Assembly: GCA_949825045.1 (NCBI GenBank)
Contig: OX463812.1
Coordinates: 6,308,661-6,372,660 of the forward strand
Source: Argyresthia goedartella
Taxonomy: Eukaryota > Arthropoda > Insecta > Lepidoptera > Argyresthiidae
Length of the DNA: 64,000 nt
Reading direction: 5' to 3'
In this document: piece by piece, positions 21,904-31,109 of the stretch
Numbering within the stretch: position 1 is the first letter of the stretch
Layout of the letters: each line of letters begins with the position of its first letter
The notes under the pieces: model-generated
What the model saw: only the letters and a program-made list of their open reading frames with translations
What the model was told of the DNA's origin: nothing
Databases searched by the model: none
Program-made: the position numbers and the translations under genes

Positions 21904-22452
21904 TGTTCAGGCTTCTCAGCACCTAATGACCTCGTAGGGGCCCATGAGCTACGAGGTAGCGTTACGATCAGGTGCCAAGAAGTGATGAACGTCGGCGATT
22001 CACCGAGCTAAAGTTATGTGGGGTAGATCTAACCTTGTCTGTGCTTCGGTCCCGTCAACCTCCTGTCTCTCTGCAAGGCCCGGGCGCGCCCTAGGCTCTT
22101 CTTGGTAGACAGGTTCTTCAGCCAACCAGGTAGGACTGGCGGGCCAGCGTCAATGTGCACAGTGGTCCAACACAGGTTATGTTTCTACGTGGTAATACGA
22201 ATCGGGCACGAAAATCCAAATTTTATCTGGTTCGAGAGACAACGGCACACTCAGCTATATTAATAATCCTGAGGGAATCCCGAATACATTCCAGATGCCC
22301 TGTGATTTAATTTCAACAATCTAATCAATACGCGTTTTCATTGCGAGCTTTTTTTCGTCTGTCAGTTGTCAAAACTGCCAGATTGACAGCTAACGTCAAA
22401 TTAAAATGACCGTTCAGAAACCATCGATCGAATATCGATTTGGAATCGAACA
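21904..22452 (-). repeat. BEL 5' LTR
   Basis: 549 bp, same boundaries (TGTTC...GAACA on the coding strand) as the 3' LTR. It carries the presumed promoter for the minus-strand transcript. TATTAATATAG-like AT-rich words occur near 22,256 but no promoter element is assured. Confidence 0.95.
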
Positions 22453-22457
22453 TTGCT
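22453..22457. repeat. BEL target-site duplication, right
   Basis: TTGCT directly after the right LTR, identical to 14,993-14,997. Confidence 0.9.
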
Positions 22458-24285
22458 TAAATGCCAATTTCAAAATCTTCAGAGGTATCTTATTGTAGTA
22501 GAGAAAAGTACTATGAAAGTAACTAAAATATACTACCCTAGTTGTATCCACATCCGTGTTTTGTCTGATGTTCCTAACAGCGTAAGCCGCGGAACTTAAT
22601 TTACCAGCTAATTTATCTATGTGGGGTCCGAACTGCAATTTGATATCAATGGTCATTCCAAGAAACTTCGTATCATTTACTAATTCTATCGTGTTGCTGT
22701 CTAACACTAAACTGGTCTCAACTTGCCCGAAATTTGGAATTGAGAATTTGATGCACTTGGTTTTACCAGCGTTTAACAATAAATTATTAACTGTGAACCA
22801 ATTCAAAGTTAAAGACACCATATTTGTCCACCATTAACATCAAAATCTTCTTTTTGTCTTTCAATTTTGAAGACCAGTAAGGGATCATATAGCAAACAAC
22901 TCTATGTCAGCCAATTTCTCCACCATGAAAAACAGATCGATAATATATCCCAGGAATAAGAAAGGGCCTAATATGGAACCTTGCGGAATGCCAATTTTTA
23001 TCCCCGATCCATCAGATTTCAGCCTTTTCAATTCTATTGATGAAGTATGATCTTTTTAGATACAACGCTGTTTTTCTAACTCCGTAACGATTTAATTTAA
23101 TAAGTAGTGTATCATGATCATCACAATCAAATGCCTTCGACAGATCGCAAAAAACTCCGATAGCATCCTCTGCAGCCTCCCATACAGAATAAATATAAGA
23201 TATAAGGGTAATTCGTGCAACCGTAGTCGATTTACCCCTAGTGAACCGCCAAACTTGGAGTTATTTTGTACGGTTGAAGTGTGAGAGCATTTGATTGAGC
23301 ATAATCTATTCAAATATTTTAGTTAGTACTGGAAGAACAGATATTGGTCTGAAATTTGAAGGGTCACCCTTGTCTCCCGACTTAAACATGGTTATAAGTT
23401 GATGAGGTCTGGAAAAACTCCATGGTCAACAGATTGATTGAATACATAAGCTAAGTGTTATATGATATATGTAAGCTAAGGGGCTATAACTAGAATTACT
23501 GAACCAATAACTGACTGATATACCCCACAGGTCTTTGGTATTTTTTATGTTAAGTAATCTTAACGTTTTGACAATGTCCTGGGGATAAACATGATGAAAG
23601 TAAAAAAAAAACATTATTGACGCTAGTGTTGTTTTTTAACAAAGTCTCTGCTTCATATGGAGACGAATTTAGATGCTCTGTCGTGAGTAAGGGTACTTTG
23701 GTGAAGAATGTTTTGAAAGCTCGAGAAACCTCAGTGTTGGATTTAACAACATCATCACCTATCTTTAGGCAGAAATGATTGTCCCTTGGTATAACTTTTC
23801 CAGTTTCACGGTTTATTATTTGCCAAACTGTTTTTATCCTATTATTTGAATTTTGTATTTGTCTATTAATGTGTAAAGATTAAGCAGTTCTTTAAACCAA
23901 CTTGAAAGTTTTGGAATATTTTTTAACATAGTCATGAAATTTTCTATCGAAGTTATAGCTTTTTTTTCCATAAAGGCCATTACAAGATTACTCTACTTTT
24001 ACGGATTCCAAACGTTGCCCAGTCTTTAAAATCCGGTACTGGCAAATCTAAGTTTTTCGTATACTTCTCTAGTCTATGGGATGTAATAGGCCTATAAAAT
24101 GATGGAATTGGGAATGAAACTGTTTGATCTCTGTGATCAGTAGCAGTTAATTACATTTTTACTTGTGAGTCACAAAAAACGTTATCTAAGCAAGTTTGAC
24201 TGGTAAGTGTTATTCTAGTCGCCTCTAGAAATACATGACATAAATTAAATGATTTGAATAAAGTTATTAATCTTTGTTACATTGT
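22453..24285 (-). pseudogene. LINE ORF2 right part, interrupted by BEL
   Basis: Minus-strand remains of a Jockey/CR1-group ORF2. Reading down from 24,285 there are the last endonuclease block (EATRITLTSQTCLDNVF, then TDH), the NFRPISVLP polymerase block (about 23,340), CDLSKAFDC (about 23,130), IPQGSILGPFLFL (about 22,990) and, in the 22,458-22,821 frame, VNNLLLNAGKTKCIKF and KFLGMTIDIKLQFGPHID. Several stops and frame changes break it. After FSYFHS the sequence jumps to YYNKIPLKI, which in the relative at 33,420-33,780 is more than 100 codons further on, so an internal deletion predates the BEL insertion. The final codons lie at 14,900-14,997. 5'-truncated at about 24,285. Confidence 0.85.
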
Positions 24286-24321
24286 TGTATCTTATATCAG
24301 TATTACTCAGATAAAATATAT

Positions 24322-24683
24322 TTTATCTACACACGTATCATAAACCCTCTTTACTGCGTACAGAAACCGCACGTTACGATCAGCATAATGTTAAACTACT
24401 TGGTAAAAACTCATTTCTTATCTAAAAAATGACACATTATGACCATAATGTGTAATTTTTCTACATATTATGACATTCAAATTTCGAACGCCGACGCCCA
24501 CCTGCGTGCCTCCCCTAGTTTGTCTGTGAAGTTGGTACTGACATTAAAAATTTCTAACGCCGACGCCCGCCTACGTGAAGTTGGTACTACAGAACAAGCT
24601 AAACAACTGCAGAGCCATAATGCCGGTCAAACATGCAGTTCCTGAACACATCAAAGAGAGCTTATGATATGTGTTTAGATAAA
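24322..24683 (+). mobile_element. Family B terminal-inverted-repeat unit, copy a
   Basis: A ~360-bp non-coding unit with imperfect inverted ends: left TTTATCTACACACGTATCAT, right the complement ATATGTGTTTAGATAAA. The homology runs inward for about 60 bp (CCTCTTTACTGCG versus CATCAAAGAGAG; GCACGTTACGATCAGCAT versus ATGCCGGTCAAACATGC). The middle carries CCCTAGTTTGTCTGTGAAGT and a repeated CTAACGCCGACGCCCGCCT. Six copies occur in the window. Directly joined to a family A palindrome on its right. Confidence 0.75.
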
Positions 24684-24822
24684 CTAGTGTATGCAACTAT
24701 ACATAATTAGGCATTAAAACTCTCGAGTGATATTATTATGAAACTCGCCTTCGGCTCGTTTCATAAACCCACCATCGAGTATTAATGCCCTCCATTATGT
24801 AGCAGTCACATAAACTACTATT
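24684..24822. repeat. Family A palindrome, copy a
   Basis: About 140 bp that folds on itself: TAGTGTATGCAACTATACAT at the left pairs with the inverse of ATGTAGCAGTCACATAAACTA at the right; GCATTAAAACTCTCGAG pairs with CTCGATGGTG-side words; the tip is GAAACTCGCCTTCGGCTCGTTTC (24,740-24,762 region). Non-coding. Always found beside family B here. Confidence 0.75.
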
Positions 24823-24835
24823 ATTATTTTGTATA

Positions 24836-25200
24836 CAAGCATCCGTGGCCTAGTGGTATTTGCACATCGGAAACGATCGTGCGGATAGCAACATCTGGGT
24901 GAGATGGGTACTGGATGGGTATCCGTTTCCATGTGGCATTTATTTTGGGCGCTTCCATGGTTCGGATGACACGTTAAGCTGTAGGTCCCGGGTAGCATCG
25001 CTACTCGGTGGTAGTAGTCGTTAAGCTGGTTAGAAGCCCTAATAGGGCAGCTTGAAAACATCTGACGGTCGGGTTGGCTACTAGGCCGACACCCCTTCAT
25101 CAACCCGCCCTGAGCCAGCGTATCGGAGTATGGCTCTATATTACTCGTATCCGGGTAAAGGCCCGTGCCCCTCGGTGGGGACATTAATGTGCTACATTAT
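24836..25200 (+). mobile_element. SINE-like repeat with tRNA-type head
   Basis: Starts with ATCCGTGGCCTAGTGGTA, an A-box-like tRNA head also present at 25,896. The body includes TGTAGGTCCCGGGTAGCATC, CTACTCGGTGGTAGTAGTCG and CGGTCGGGTTGGCTACTAGG, words common in lepidopteran repeats. It ends in an (ATT)n-like run (25,196-25,205). No B box of good quality is visible. No credible protein. Confidence 0.55.
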
Positions 25201-25204
25201 TATT

Positions 25205-25345
25205 ATAATCAACCTATCTCATCCTTTCTTGATTTGCTGAAAAAGGTCTTTTGTACGAGATAAGCTCGTCCTTCTACACTATTTAGATGATTTTACTTTT
25301 CCTTATGTCATTTGTGTGCAATAAATAAATGATGGATGATGAATG
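25205..25345 (+). mobile_element. Family H LINE 3' end, copy 1
   Basis: Contains GAGATAAGCTCGTCC and ends with a short tandem GATGGATGATGAATG after an AATAAATAAA signal. The block recurs at 26,064, 27,358, 37,446 and 53,540. Such ends with A-rich or microsatellite tails are typical of 5'-truncated non-LTR elements. Confidence 0.5.
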
Positions 25346-25530
25346 ATTACTTGTGGGATCCTATGGTGGATGGGCAACGCCACTAGCATTAGCATGTGCT
25401 CGACGCTCTCATCTACTTTCACACATCCGCTGCACAGGGCCACATTAACCTTAACATTAGCTGCCTTTGACGCTTTTCTTGCTTCCTGAAATGTATTTTT
25501 TGCAAAGCCAGCTGGTGCTAGCACCTCATA
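25346..25530 (-). pseudogene. Possible retroelement zinc-finger fragment
   Basis: A minus-strand frame (73 codons from 25,524) contains LCSGCVKVDESVEHMLM, which resembles the Cys-x2-Cys ... Glu-Ser-x2-His finger at the C-terminus of some LINE ORF2 proteins. The last cysteine is missing. The rest (LAPAGFAKNTFQEARKASK) is unfamiliar. Weak call. Confidence 0.2.
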
Positions 25531-25895
25531 TGCTTAGTTACAAGGATTTGAGATTTACCATTCACTCACCGAGACAAAAGGTACCTTATATGTTGATCTG
25601 GATCACTATACTGTGCTAAAATCATTCAAATCCAATTCAATATTTCTCGACGAAATGTTTTATGTTTTTCCTCGGTGCACGGGGCCCCCAGCCGATGCGG
25701 GGATCCTAGGCAGTTTCTTATTTTCAAGTGCTCGTTTGATTCAGTGGCCAGATTAACCAATTATCCAATTCTCCATATTCAACCAATTTCAGTAGTATCT
25801 CTAACTGTTGGCCGAGCCGTTGCATTGCCTCAATGGCGTGCTATGGTTCTCACGGGATCTTACGAATCGATCGACCTAATTCACGAGAATGTAGT

Positions 25896-25985
25896 GTCGT
25901 GAGCTCCGTGGTCTAGTGTTTCCACGCTCGCCTCACGCAGCAGATGCTTGTTCGAATCCGGTGCTGATTGGTATCTGTACCATTC
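25896..25985 (+). mobile_element. SINE3-type tRNA-like head, copy c
   Basis: A box TCCGTGGTCTAGTG near 25,903 and B-box-like GTTCGAATCC near 25,950. The distance between them fits a tRNA. The body beyond is short, so the copy is truncated. Confidence 0.6.
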
Positions 25986-26063
25986 AGATAAATAGTTTAT
26001 CAGTACATTAGCCGGAAGTTTCGTAAATAATTAGAGGGATGCAGTTTTATTGCGCACTAGGAC

Positions 26064-26212
26064 TATCCTATTGCACAACTTTTCCTGTCCTGCCTAGGTT
26101 TGCTGGTAGCAATCTCTCTTTAGAGATAAGCTCGCCTTTGCCCATAAAATGTTCTGTTATCATACCATTACGATTTCTGTGTAATAAAGAATATGAATAT
26201 GAATATGAGTCC
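26064..26212 (+). mobile_element. Family H LINE 3' end, copy 2
   Basis: CCTGCCTAGGTTTGCTGG, then TAGAGATAAGCTCGCC, then TGTGTAATAAAG and a (GAATAT)n tail at 26,187-26,208. Same block order as the copy at 27,358. Confidence 0.6.
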
Positions 26213-26389
26213 TGACGGTGATGGAAGTGAGCAAACTAAAATGGAGTACTGGACAACGGCCTATACGTGGGCACAATTATGCCTTTGCCACCCCCGTATG
26301 GGAAAAGGGGTGACGCTACAGTGTCGTGGTCAGACACAGCTAGTACTATAAGAAAAGGAAATAGCTGTTACATATATAACATTAAGCAT

Positions 26390-26590
26390 AAATATGTATT
26401 TATAGCGTTGCTTCTGGCCCCACACTAGGATATACTGTGTCGTGGGAACCTGAACCGGCGACGTCACATAATAAACATTAAAAACCTGGGACTTTTTTCG
26501 TCTCCCCCAGCCGGGATTTGAACCCGGGACTGCTTGGGAGGCTGAGCCTCGAACCGCACGGCACAGAGGACCTCGATACCTAACCCCGTG
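26390..26590 (-). mobile_element. SINE2, tRNA-derived, copy a
   Basis: Minus-strand SINE. The tRNA-like head is at the right, with B box GGTTCAAATCC (complement of 26,516-26,526) and an A-box-like CCTCTGTGCCGTGCGGTTCG-side segment. The body has CAGGTTTTTAATGTTTATTATGT-type and GGGGCCAGAAGCAACGCTA words shared with 60,262 and 61,572. Confidence 0.7.
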
Positions 26591-26867
26591 TCTTGTTGAC
26601 ATACCTTAGCTTTTAGGATTTTGGCGACCTTTAAATATATAAAACGTGAATTTTTTCAGGGCCCAATCCTAAACTATAATGAGTGTTCATTTTCTTGGCT
26701 GTTAATCTCAGACTATCCACCAGGGACCCAATTCTCTTATGGAAAACCCAGCGCGATAGAATATCGATTGGTTCCAAGGGCGCAAAATGCCGTATTTGGC
26801 AGTCAGTCTCCAAACAAAAAAGGAGCCGCAAAAAAGGCAAATAAATACAGCCTTTCGTGCCATCTAC

Positions 26868-26990
26868 CGGGAAGGATAGCACAGCTTCTGTGCCATCTAC
26901 CGGAAAGGATAGCACAGCTTCAGTGCGATGGTAGATGTACCGGGAAGGGTAGCACAGCTTTTTTGCCGTCTACCCCGGTGTAACGTACAC
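26868..26990 (+). repeat. Diverged tandem repeat, ~33 bp x 3-4
   Basis: GTGCCATCTACCGGGAAGG plus ATAGCACAGCTTCT repeats three times with increasing divergence, the third with GATGGTAGATGTACCGGGAA. A CCCCGGTG...CACCGGGG inverted pair closes the block at 26,974-26,996. Confidence 0.75.
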
Positions 26991-27228
26991 CGGGGAATAT
27001 TACAATATTGTGAGATGTATCCGGTGACCTTCGCATGAGTTGGCTAGTGAGTTGAACACTTCTAACTGCCCACTGTGTAATTGGCTACTAAGTATTAAAA
27101 CTTAAGTGGTCAAGTGCCAACTATCTCTCACCAATTAGATACCTACGACTCTGCTTAGGTAAGGCTAAGGTTACTCCATATTGCCAAAAATCGTATACCT
27201 ACAGACTTCACAAAATAAAAGGCCCGGT

Positions 27229-27290
27229 GACAACGTCCGTGTCTCTGACGTAATAAGGTTGAATTTAGTTTGGGCCACCGGGCTTTTTAT
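27229..27290. repeat. Hairpin GCCCGGTG / CACCGGGC
   Basis: AAAAGGCCCGGTG at about 27,227-27,239 is inverted at CACCGGGCTTTTT (27,274-27,287). A ~35-nt loop separates them. Could be a small foldback or the edge of a larger repeat. Confidence 0.5.
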
Positions 27291-27357
27291 AAATATAATT
27301 TTTGTAGATAATATAGATATTTGATACTGCGCACTGAGTTCCCTTTCTCTAAAAAAA

Positions 27358-27486
27358 ACCTTTCCTGCCTAGGTTTGCTGGGACAAAATCTTTTACGGCA
27401 TAAGCTCGCCTTTGTGCATATATTTTCTTTGATTGATTTTTAAAGATCTTTATTAAACATATTGAGTAAAGATTTGTACAATAATA
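27358..27486 (+). mobile_element. Family H LINE 3' end, copy 3
   Basis: CCTGCCTAGGTTTGCTGG, ACGGCATAAGCTCGCC and an AT-rich tail, then a family B unit begins. Same order as at 26,064. Confidence 0.55.
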
Positions 27487-27489
27487 CAT

Positions 27490-27781
27490 TTTATCTACAC
27501 CGTATCATAAACCCTCTTTACTATGCCAAAAACCGCACGTTACGATCAGCATAATGATAAACTTCTTGGTAGAAACAAATTTCTTATCTGAATATTGATA
27601 AATTATTACCATAATGTACCAAAATTTGTCAAATTATGACATTCAAATTTCTAACGCCGACGTCCGCCTGCGTGCCGCCCCTAGTTTGTCTGTGAAGTTC
27701 GTACTACTGAACAAGCTAAACAACTGCACAGCAATTATCATTGCTACAATGCCGGTCAAACATGCGGTTCCTGAACACTAA
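27490..27781 (+). mobile_element. Family B unit, copy b (right end lost)
   Basis: Left inverted end TTTATCTACACCGTATCAT is present; the right end, which should read CATCAAAGAGAGCTTATGAT, is deleted between CCTGAACAC and TAAACTAG. The interior otherwise follows copy a. Confidence 0.7.
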
Positions 27782-27920
27782 ACTAGTTTATGTAACTGTA
27801 CATAATCAGGCATTAAATCTCTCGAGAGATATTATTATGAAAATCGCCTTCGGCTCGTTTCATAAACCCACTCTCGAGTGTTAATGCCTTCCATTATGTA
27901 GCAGTCACATAAACTACTAT
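27782..27920. repeat. Family A palindrome, copy b
   Basis: Full palindrome with the tip CGCCTTCGGCTCG at about 27,845-27,857, arms CTAGTTTATGTAACTG and CAGTCACATAAACTACTA. Adjacent to family B as in copy a. Confidence 0.75.
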
Positions 27921-28360
27921 CATCCTAGGATAAAAGTAGCATTATGTTATGTTTTCTTTGAATGTTGCGTGTACTCCTGAAGACCTGGTGACGCCAGAAG
28001 GGACATTTTCGCGTTGTAGGTTTTGATTTGTTTACAATCTTTTACTTGCATCAAACGTGCAGTCCATTTTCAGTTCGTTTGGATAGGTCTTTAGCACAGG
28101 CTTCAGTTATTGCCGAAAACGAGTAATTATTATTCTCCTGCTCTGCAGATACTTTCACCAGCGTGTTCGAAAAGTTAATTCAAAGTTAAAAATCAATCCA
28201 AAATGAGCTTTGCAGTCTGTTTGGTAGATCGATGCAAAGTCTTAAAACGAAGATGGTACAGATCATTCAGATCCATTTAGACCGAACTTGTGTCAGCAGA
28301 AGTCTTACCGTTTCGTTTTTTTTCCAGGTCTTGTAAGGTTAATTGTCTGTGTGCAATAAT
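27921..28360. other. Unassigned sequence
   Basis: No gene or repeat recognised. Confidence 0.3.
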
Positions 28361-28415
28361 AGTAGTATATGTGACTGCTACATAATGCCCAATTATGTAC
28401 AGTTACATACACTAG
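28361..28415. repeat. Family A remnant, copy c (tip deleted)
   Basis: Only the outer arms remain: GTGACTGCTACATAATG is joined directly to CCCAATTATGTACAGTTACA. In full copies about 85 bp of stem and tip lie between these words. Confidence 0.75.
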
Positions 28416-28768
28416 TTTATCTACACACATATCATAAGCTCTCTTTGATGTGTTCAGGAACCGCATGTTTGACCGGCATTGTGGCTCTGCAGTTGTTTAG
28501 CTTGTTCTGTAGGACCAACTTCGGGCGTCGGGGTTCGAAATTTGAATGTTAGTACCAACTTCACAGACAAACTAGGGGCGGCATGCAGGCGGGCGTCGGC
28601 GTTCGAAATTTGAATGTCATTATGTGTAGAAAAACTACACATAATGACCATAATGTGTAGTTTTCCAGATACGAAACGAGTTTTTACCAAGTAGTTTAAC
28701 ATAATGCTGATCGTAACGTGCGGTTTTTGAACGCAGTAAAGAGGGTTTATGATACGTGTGTAGATAAA
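28416..28768 (-). mobile_element. Family B unit, copy c
   Basis: Both inverted ends present: TTTATCTACACACATATCAT at the left and ATACGTGTGTAGATAAA at the right. Opposite orientation to copies a and b. The 82-codon minus frame through it is a by-product and shows the same internal CTAACGCCGACGCCCGC-type repeat. Confidence 0.75.
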
Positions 28769-28879
28769 AGTACATTAAATACTGCCGTAGCGGGTAAAGT
28801 CGGGAATAGCAGGACGAGTATTGAGTTTGAAGTCTGAGCCGCAGGCGAGGACTTCGAAAAGGGAAATATTAAACTGCAC

Positions 28880-29090
28880 ATTAAAAATACTGTTATATAG
28901 CAAATATCGGGGCAAAATGCTGCGGTAGCTTAGGTGAAGGGTAAAGGGGGTGAACGAAGCGAAGCCCCTTTTATCCTTCGTGTTAGGTTGAATATGTAAG
29001 AACAACAAAAAATGCTTAAAACATAAACTTGAGTATACATAAAATATTTAAAACATAAAAAGTGTTTTTGCTGATCCTTTTTCGCTGTGC
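28880..29090 (+). repeat. Family C repeat, copy 2
   Basis: TGCGGTAGCTTAGGTGAAGG, then the hairpin AAGGGGGTGAACGAAGCGAA / GCCCCTTTT, then CCTTCGTGTTAGGTTGAA and the ACAACAAAAAATGCTTAAAA block. The palindromic core is complete in this copy. Confidence 0.7.
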
Positions 29091-29420
29091 AAATAAATGT
29101 TTTTGATGTGCGATTAAATACTAGCCCTTCAATAATACGAGTCAGGCAATGGCTACTTCCACCGAGGTTTGTATGGTGCTTTACTCAAAAGACATGCAAG
29201 GAAATAAACGATAATTCTATAAAAAAACCTTTTTCAATTCTCCGGACATGAAATTCTCGTAAGCTTTTGTATACTTTTTCCTGGACTTCTTTGGTAACAA
29301 ATTTTCCATGGCCAATTTGGCTTCCACACTTAAATTTGGCGGAGAACATTCAATCTTCATTTCACTCTCATTAGAACTGATTATAATTTATTCAATAAAA
29401 TAGTTGTTCTCAACACTAGA
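29091..29420. other. Unassigned sequence
   Basis: No recognised feature. Confidence 0.3.
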
Positions 29421-29683
29421 CGACCCGAATGGCCGAGTCGGCAGTGACGCTGCCTACAAAACCAAGGGTCCCGGGTTCGAGTCCCGGTGGGGGCAAATGT
29501 TTGTTTGATGAGAACGGATGTTTGTACCCTAGTCATGGTTGTTTATCTATCTAAGTATAATATTTCTCTATATAAGTATATATATCGTTGTCTAGTACCC
29601 AAGATACAGGGAATCCTAGTTTGGGGCTAGATCAATGTGTGTAAAAGGTGTCCAAGGTATTATTATTGTCCAAGGTATTATTA
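29421..29683 (+). mobile_element. SINE1, tRNA-derived, copy b
   Basis: The best-preserved copy. A box TGGCCGAGTCGGCAGTG (29,430-29,446) and B box GGTTCGAGTCC (29,474-29,484) at normal tRNA spacing, then a ~150-bp body and a tail in which GTCCAAGGTATTATTA occurs twice in tandem (about 29,650-29,683). Transcribed by polymerase III in principle. No protein. Confidence 0.8.
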
Positions 29684-29929
29684 CTTTCTTTTTAGTTTGC
29701 TTTACCGCTAATGGTGGGTATTTTTTCATATGCTTTTTTAGGGCAAAGATAACTCGATGATATGGTTTAAATGCCTAAATTTGGATGTCTGTGCATATTC
29801 AATTCATTTTTGAAATTAAATAAAATGACACTTTCATACTTACATTTCAGGCGCGCTCTATGTTCGAAATTCAAATAAGTCTGCACTGTCATACTTACGT
29901 TTCTGGCGCGTTTGGTTTTTTCTGAATTT

Positions 29930-30020
29930 TCTTGACACTCGCAGGGGAATCAAAACCTATAGATAGATAGTTGACCTAGATTCATGAAATTTGGTACGAA
30001 GATGTTATAGTGCAAGTAAA
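29930..30020 (-). repeat. Family F short repeat, copy 2
   Basis: Inverse of the 14,545 copy: CTCGCAGGGGAATCAAAACC, then a GACCTAGATTCATGAAAT block. Non-coding. Confidence 0.55.
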
Positions 30021-30112
30021 GGAAACAATCTAAAAACTTAAATTTTAAGTTCCTTTACAAAAGAAACTGCTATTTGAAAAGAAACGGCGGAACCCTCGGT
30101 CGAGTTGTATCG

Positions 30113-30480
30113 TTTTTTTTTTGTAGTCATTAAGTATCTCATAGCTGGGCAATGTCCTCCCCATGTTGCAACCACAATTCCCTATCCTGGGCTACGTCCG
30201 TCCACCCTGGCAGAAACTTATCGAAGTTGTCCCGCCACCTTCGCCTTGGCCTGCCGCTACGCCGGCGTCTGTGTTGTGGCACCACATCAGTGACGATGTT
30301 CGCCCATCTGCCTGGGTACATGCAACAGACATGGCCAGCCCAGTTCCATTTCGGCTTGTCGGTCTGCACACAAACTTTAGCAATGCCAGTCAAGCAGCGC
30401 AGCGTTGTGTTCCTGACGTGATCTGTCCTTCGAACATTGCAATACTCCATGGCTCGCTGGCAAACCTTGAGCTTGGACTT
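30113..30480 (-). pseudogene. RTE-type LINE ORF2 C-terminus (left piece)
   Basis: The minus frame to the stop at 30,139 reads KLKVCQRAMEYCN ... KWNWAGHVC ... GRPRRRWRDNFDKFLPGW ... WLQHGEDIAQL, the conserved C-terminal tail of insect RTE-clade reverse transcriptases. The 3' end runs into a T-rich stretch (A-rich on the coding strand) at 30,113-30,122. Its upstream part is cut off at 30,480 by a plus-strand LINE and resumes at 34,125. Confidence 0.85.
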
Positions 30481-30987
30481 ATGACTTGCTGTATGCCTGG
30501 CGCCACATATTCACAAATATTAAACAAAGTGTTGTCATCGCAGTTTTTAGAACCAACCACCCTAATTATTTTAATTGGTAGAAGGGAAAATGTATCTAAA
30601 AAACTAATTACTAAATACTTTTCCAAATTAAATTCTTTACAAAATGTAGATAGAATAATCTTGCTTGCGTTTCCCTTCAGCCAATCTTTGTCACAACATG
30701 AAAATCATATAAGACATGATTATAATACATTTATACACACATTGACATGTCGTCATACTGAAAAATTTCATTTCATAGACACCAATATTTGTATTGGAAA
30801 ATATTTTTATTTGACTAAGGATAGGTATTACCTATCTAGGTTTTATACAAAACAGATAGCACAGTCACTATCTTATTTTATTTTGAACTCAGTCAAGTTT
30901 TTGATTAATGAAACGCCTGCTTCTATTGAGCAGTGTAATAATAATGACATGTACTCCTTGGAATCTGTTCCAAGCTCTTTAAATTAA
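30481..30987 (+). pseudogene. LINE ORF1 C-terminal part, esterase-like
   Basis: The plus frame open from 30,163 is real only from about 30,481, where the RTE piece ends. About 165 residues to the stop at 30,985. The order of blocks, LIILIGRREN, IILLAFPFSQS, FHFIDTN, then LTKDRYYLSRFYTKQIAQSL, matches the SGNH-esterase-like domain in ORF1 of many CR1/Jockey-group LINEs. The position of the usual histidine, in a DGxHL-type motif, appears as DRYYL here, so the hydrolase dyad is probably lost. The N-terminal RNA-binding part is missing by truncation. Role in the family: lipid or particle association, not proven. Confidence 0.6.
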
Positions 30988-31109
30988 CCCATAGGACAAC
31001 AGAGAGTAACTCTGGCAGTAATATTAATATTTGTATAAATATACCTTCATCTTGCCCATTAAATCAAATTACTAGTAATGAAAAATGTAAAAGTAAGAAT
31101 ATTTTAAAC

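Larger units (their letters stand above)
14998..22452 (-). mobile_element. BEL/Pao LTR retrotransposon, complete but disabled
   Basis: A 7,455-bp element with two 549-bp LTRs, a tRNA primer site, gag, protease, reverse transcriptase, RNase H and integrase in BEL order on the minus strand, flanked by the 5-bp duplication TTGCT. The LTRs differ at about eight positions with no indels (about 1.5%), which suggests a fairly recent insertion. The coding part is nevertheless broken in several ways: frame change near the gag start, an in-frame TAG between gag and protease, a frame change before RT, a 167-bp retroposon before integrase and a deletion in the integrase core. The target is a minus-strand LINE. 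Confidence 0.95.

Noticed and set aside
28454..28702. 82-codon minus frame, with a like frame at 38,970-39,248
   Set aside because: Both lie inside family B repeats and differ by indels; repeat by-products.
29421..29500. tRNA gene suggested by intact A and B boxes
   Set aside because: The arms do not close into a full cloverleaf and the sequence continues into a repeated SINE body; it recurs at 1,182 and 36,196.
30163..30480. N-terminal part of the 274-codon plus frame
   Set aside because: This part is antisense to the RTE-type coding sequence; only the portion after 30,481 is LINE ORF1.
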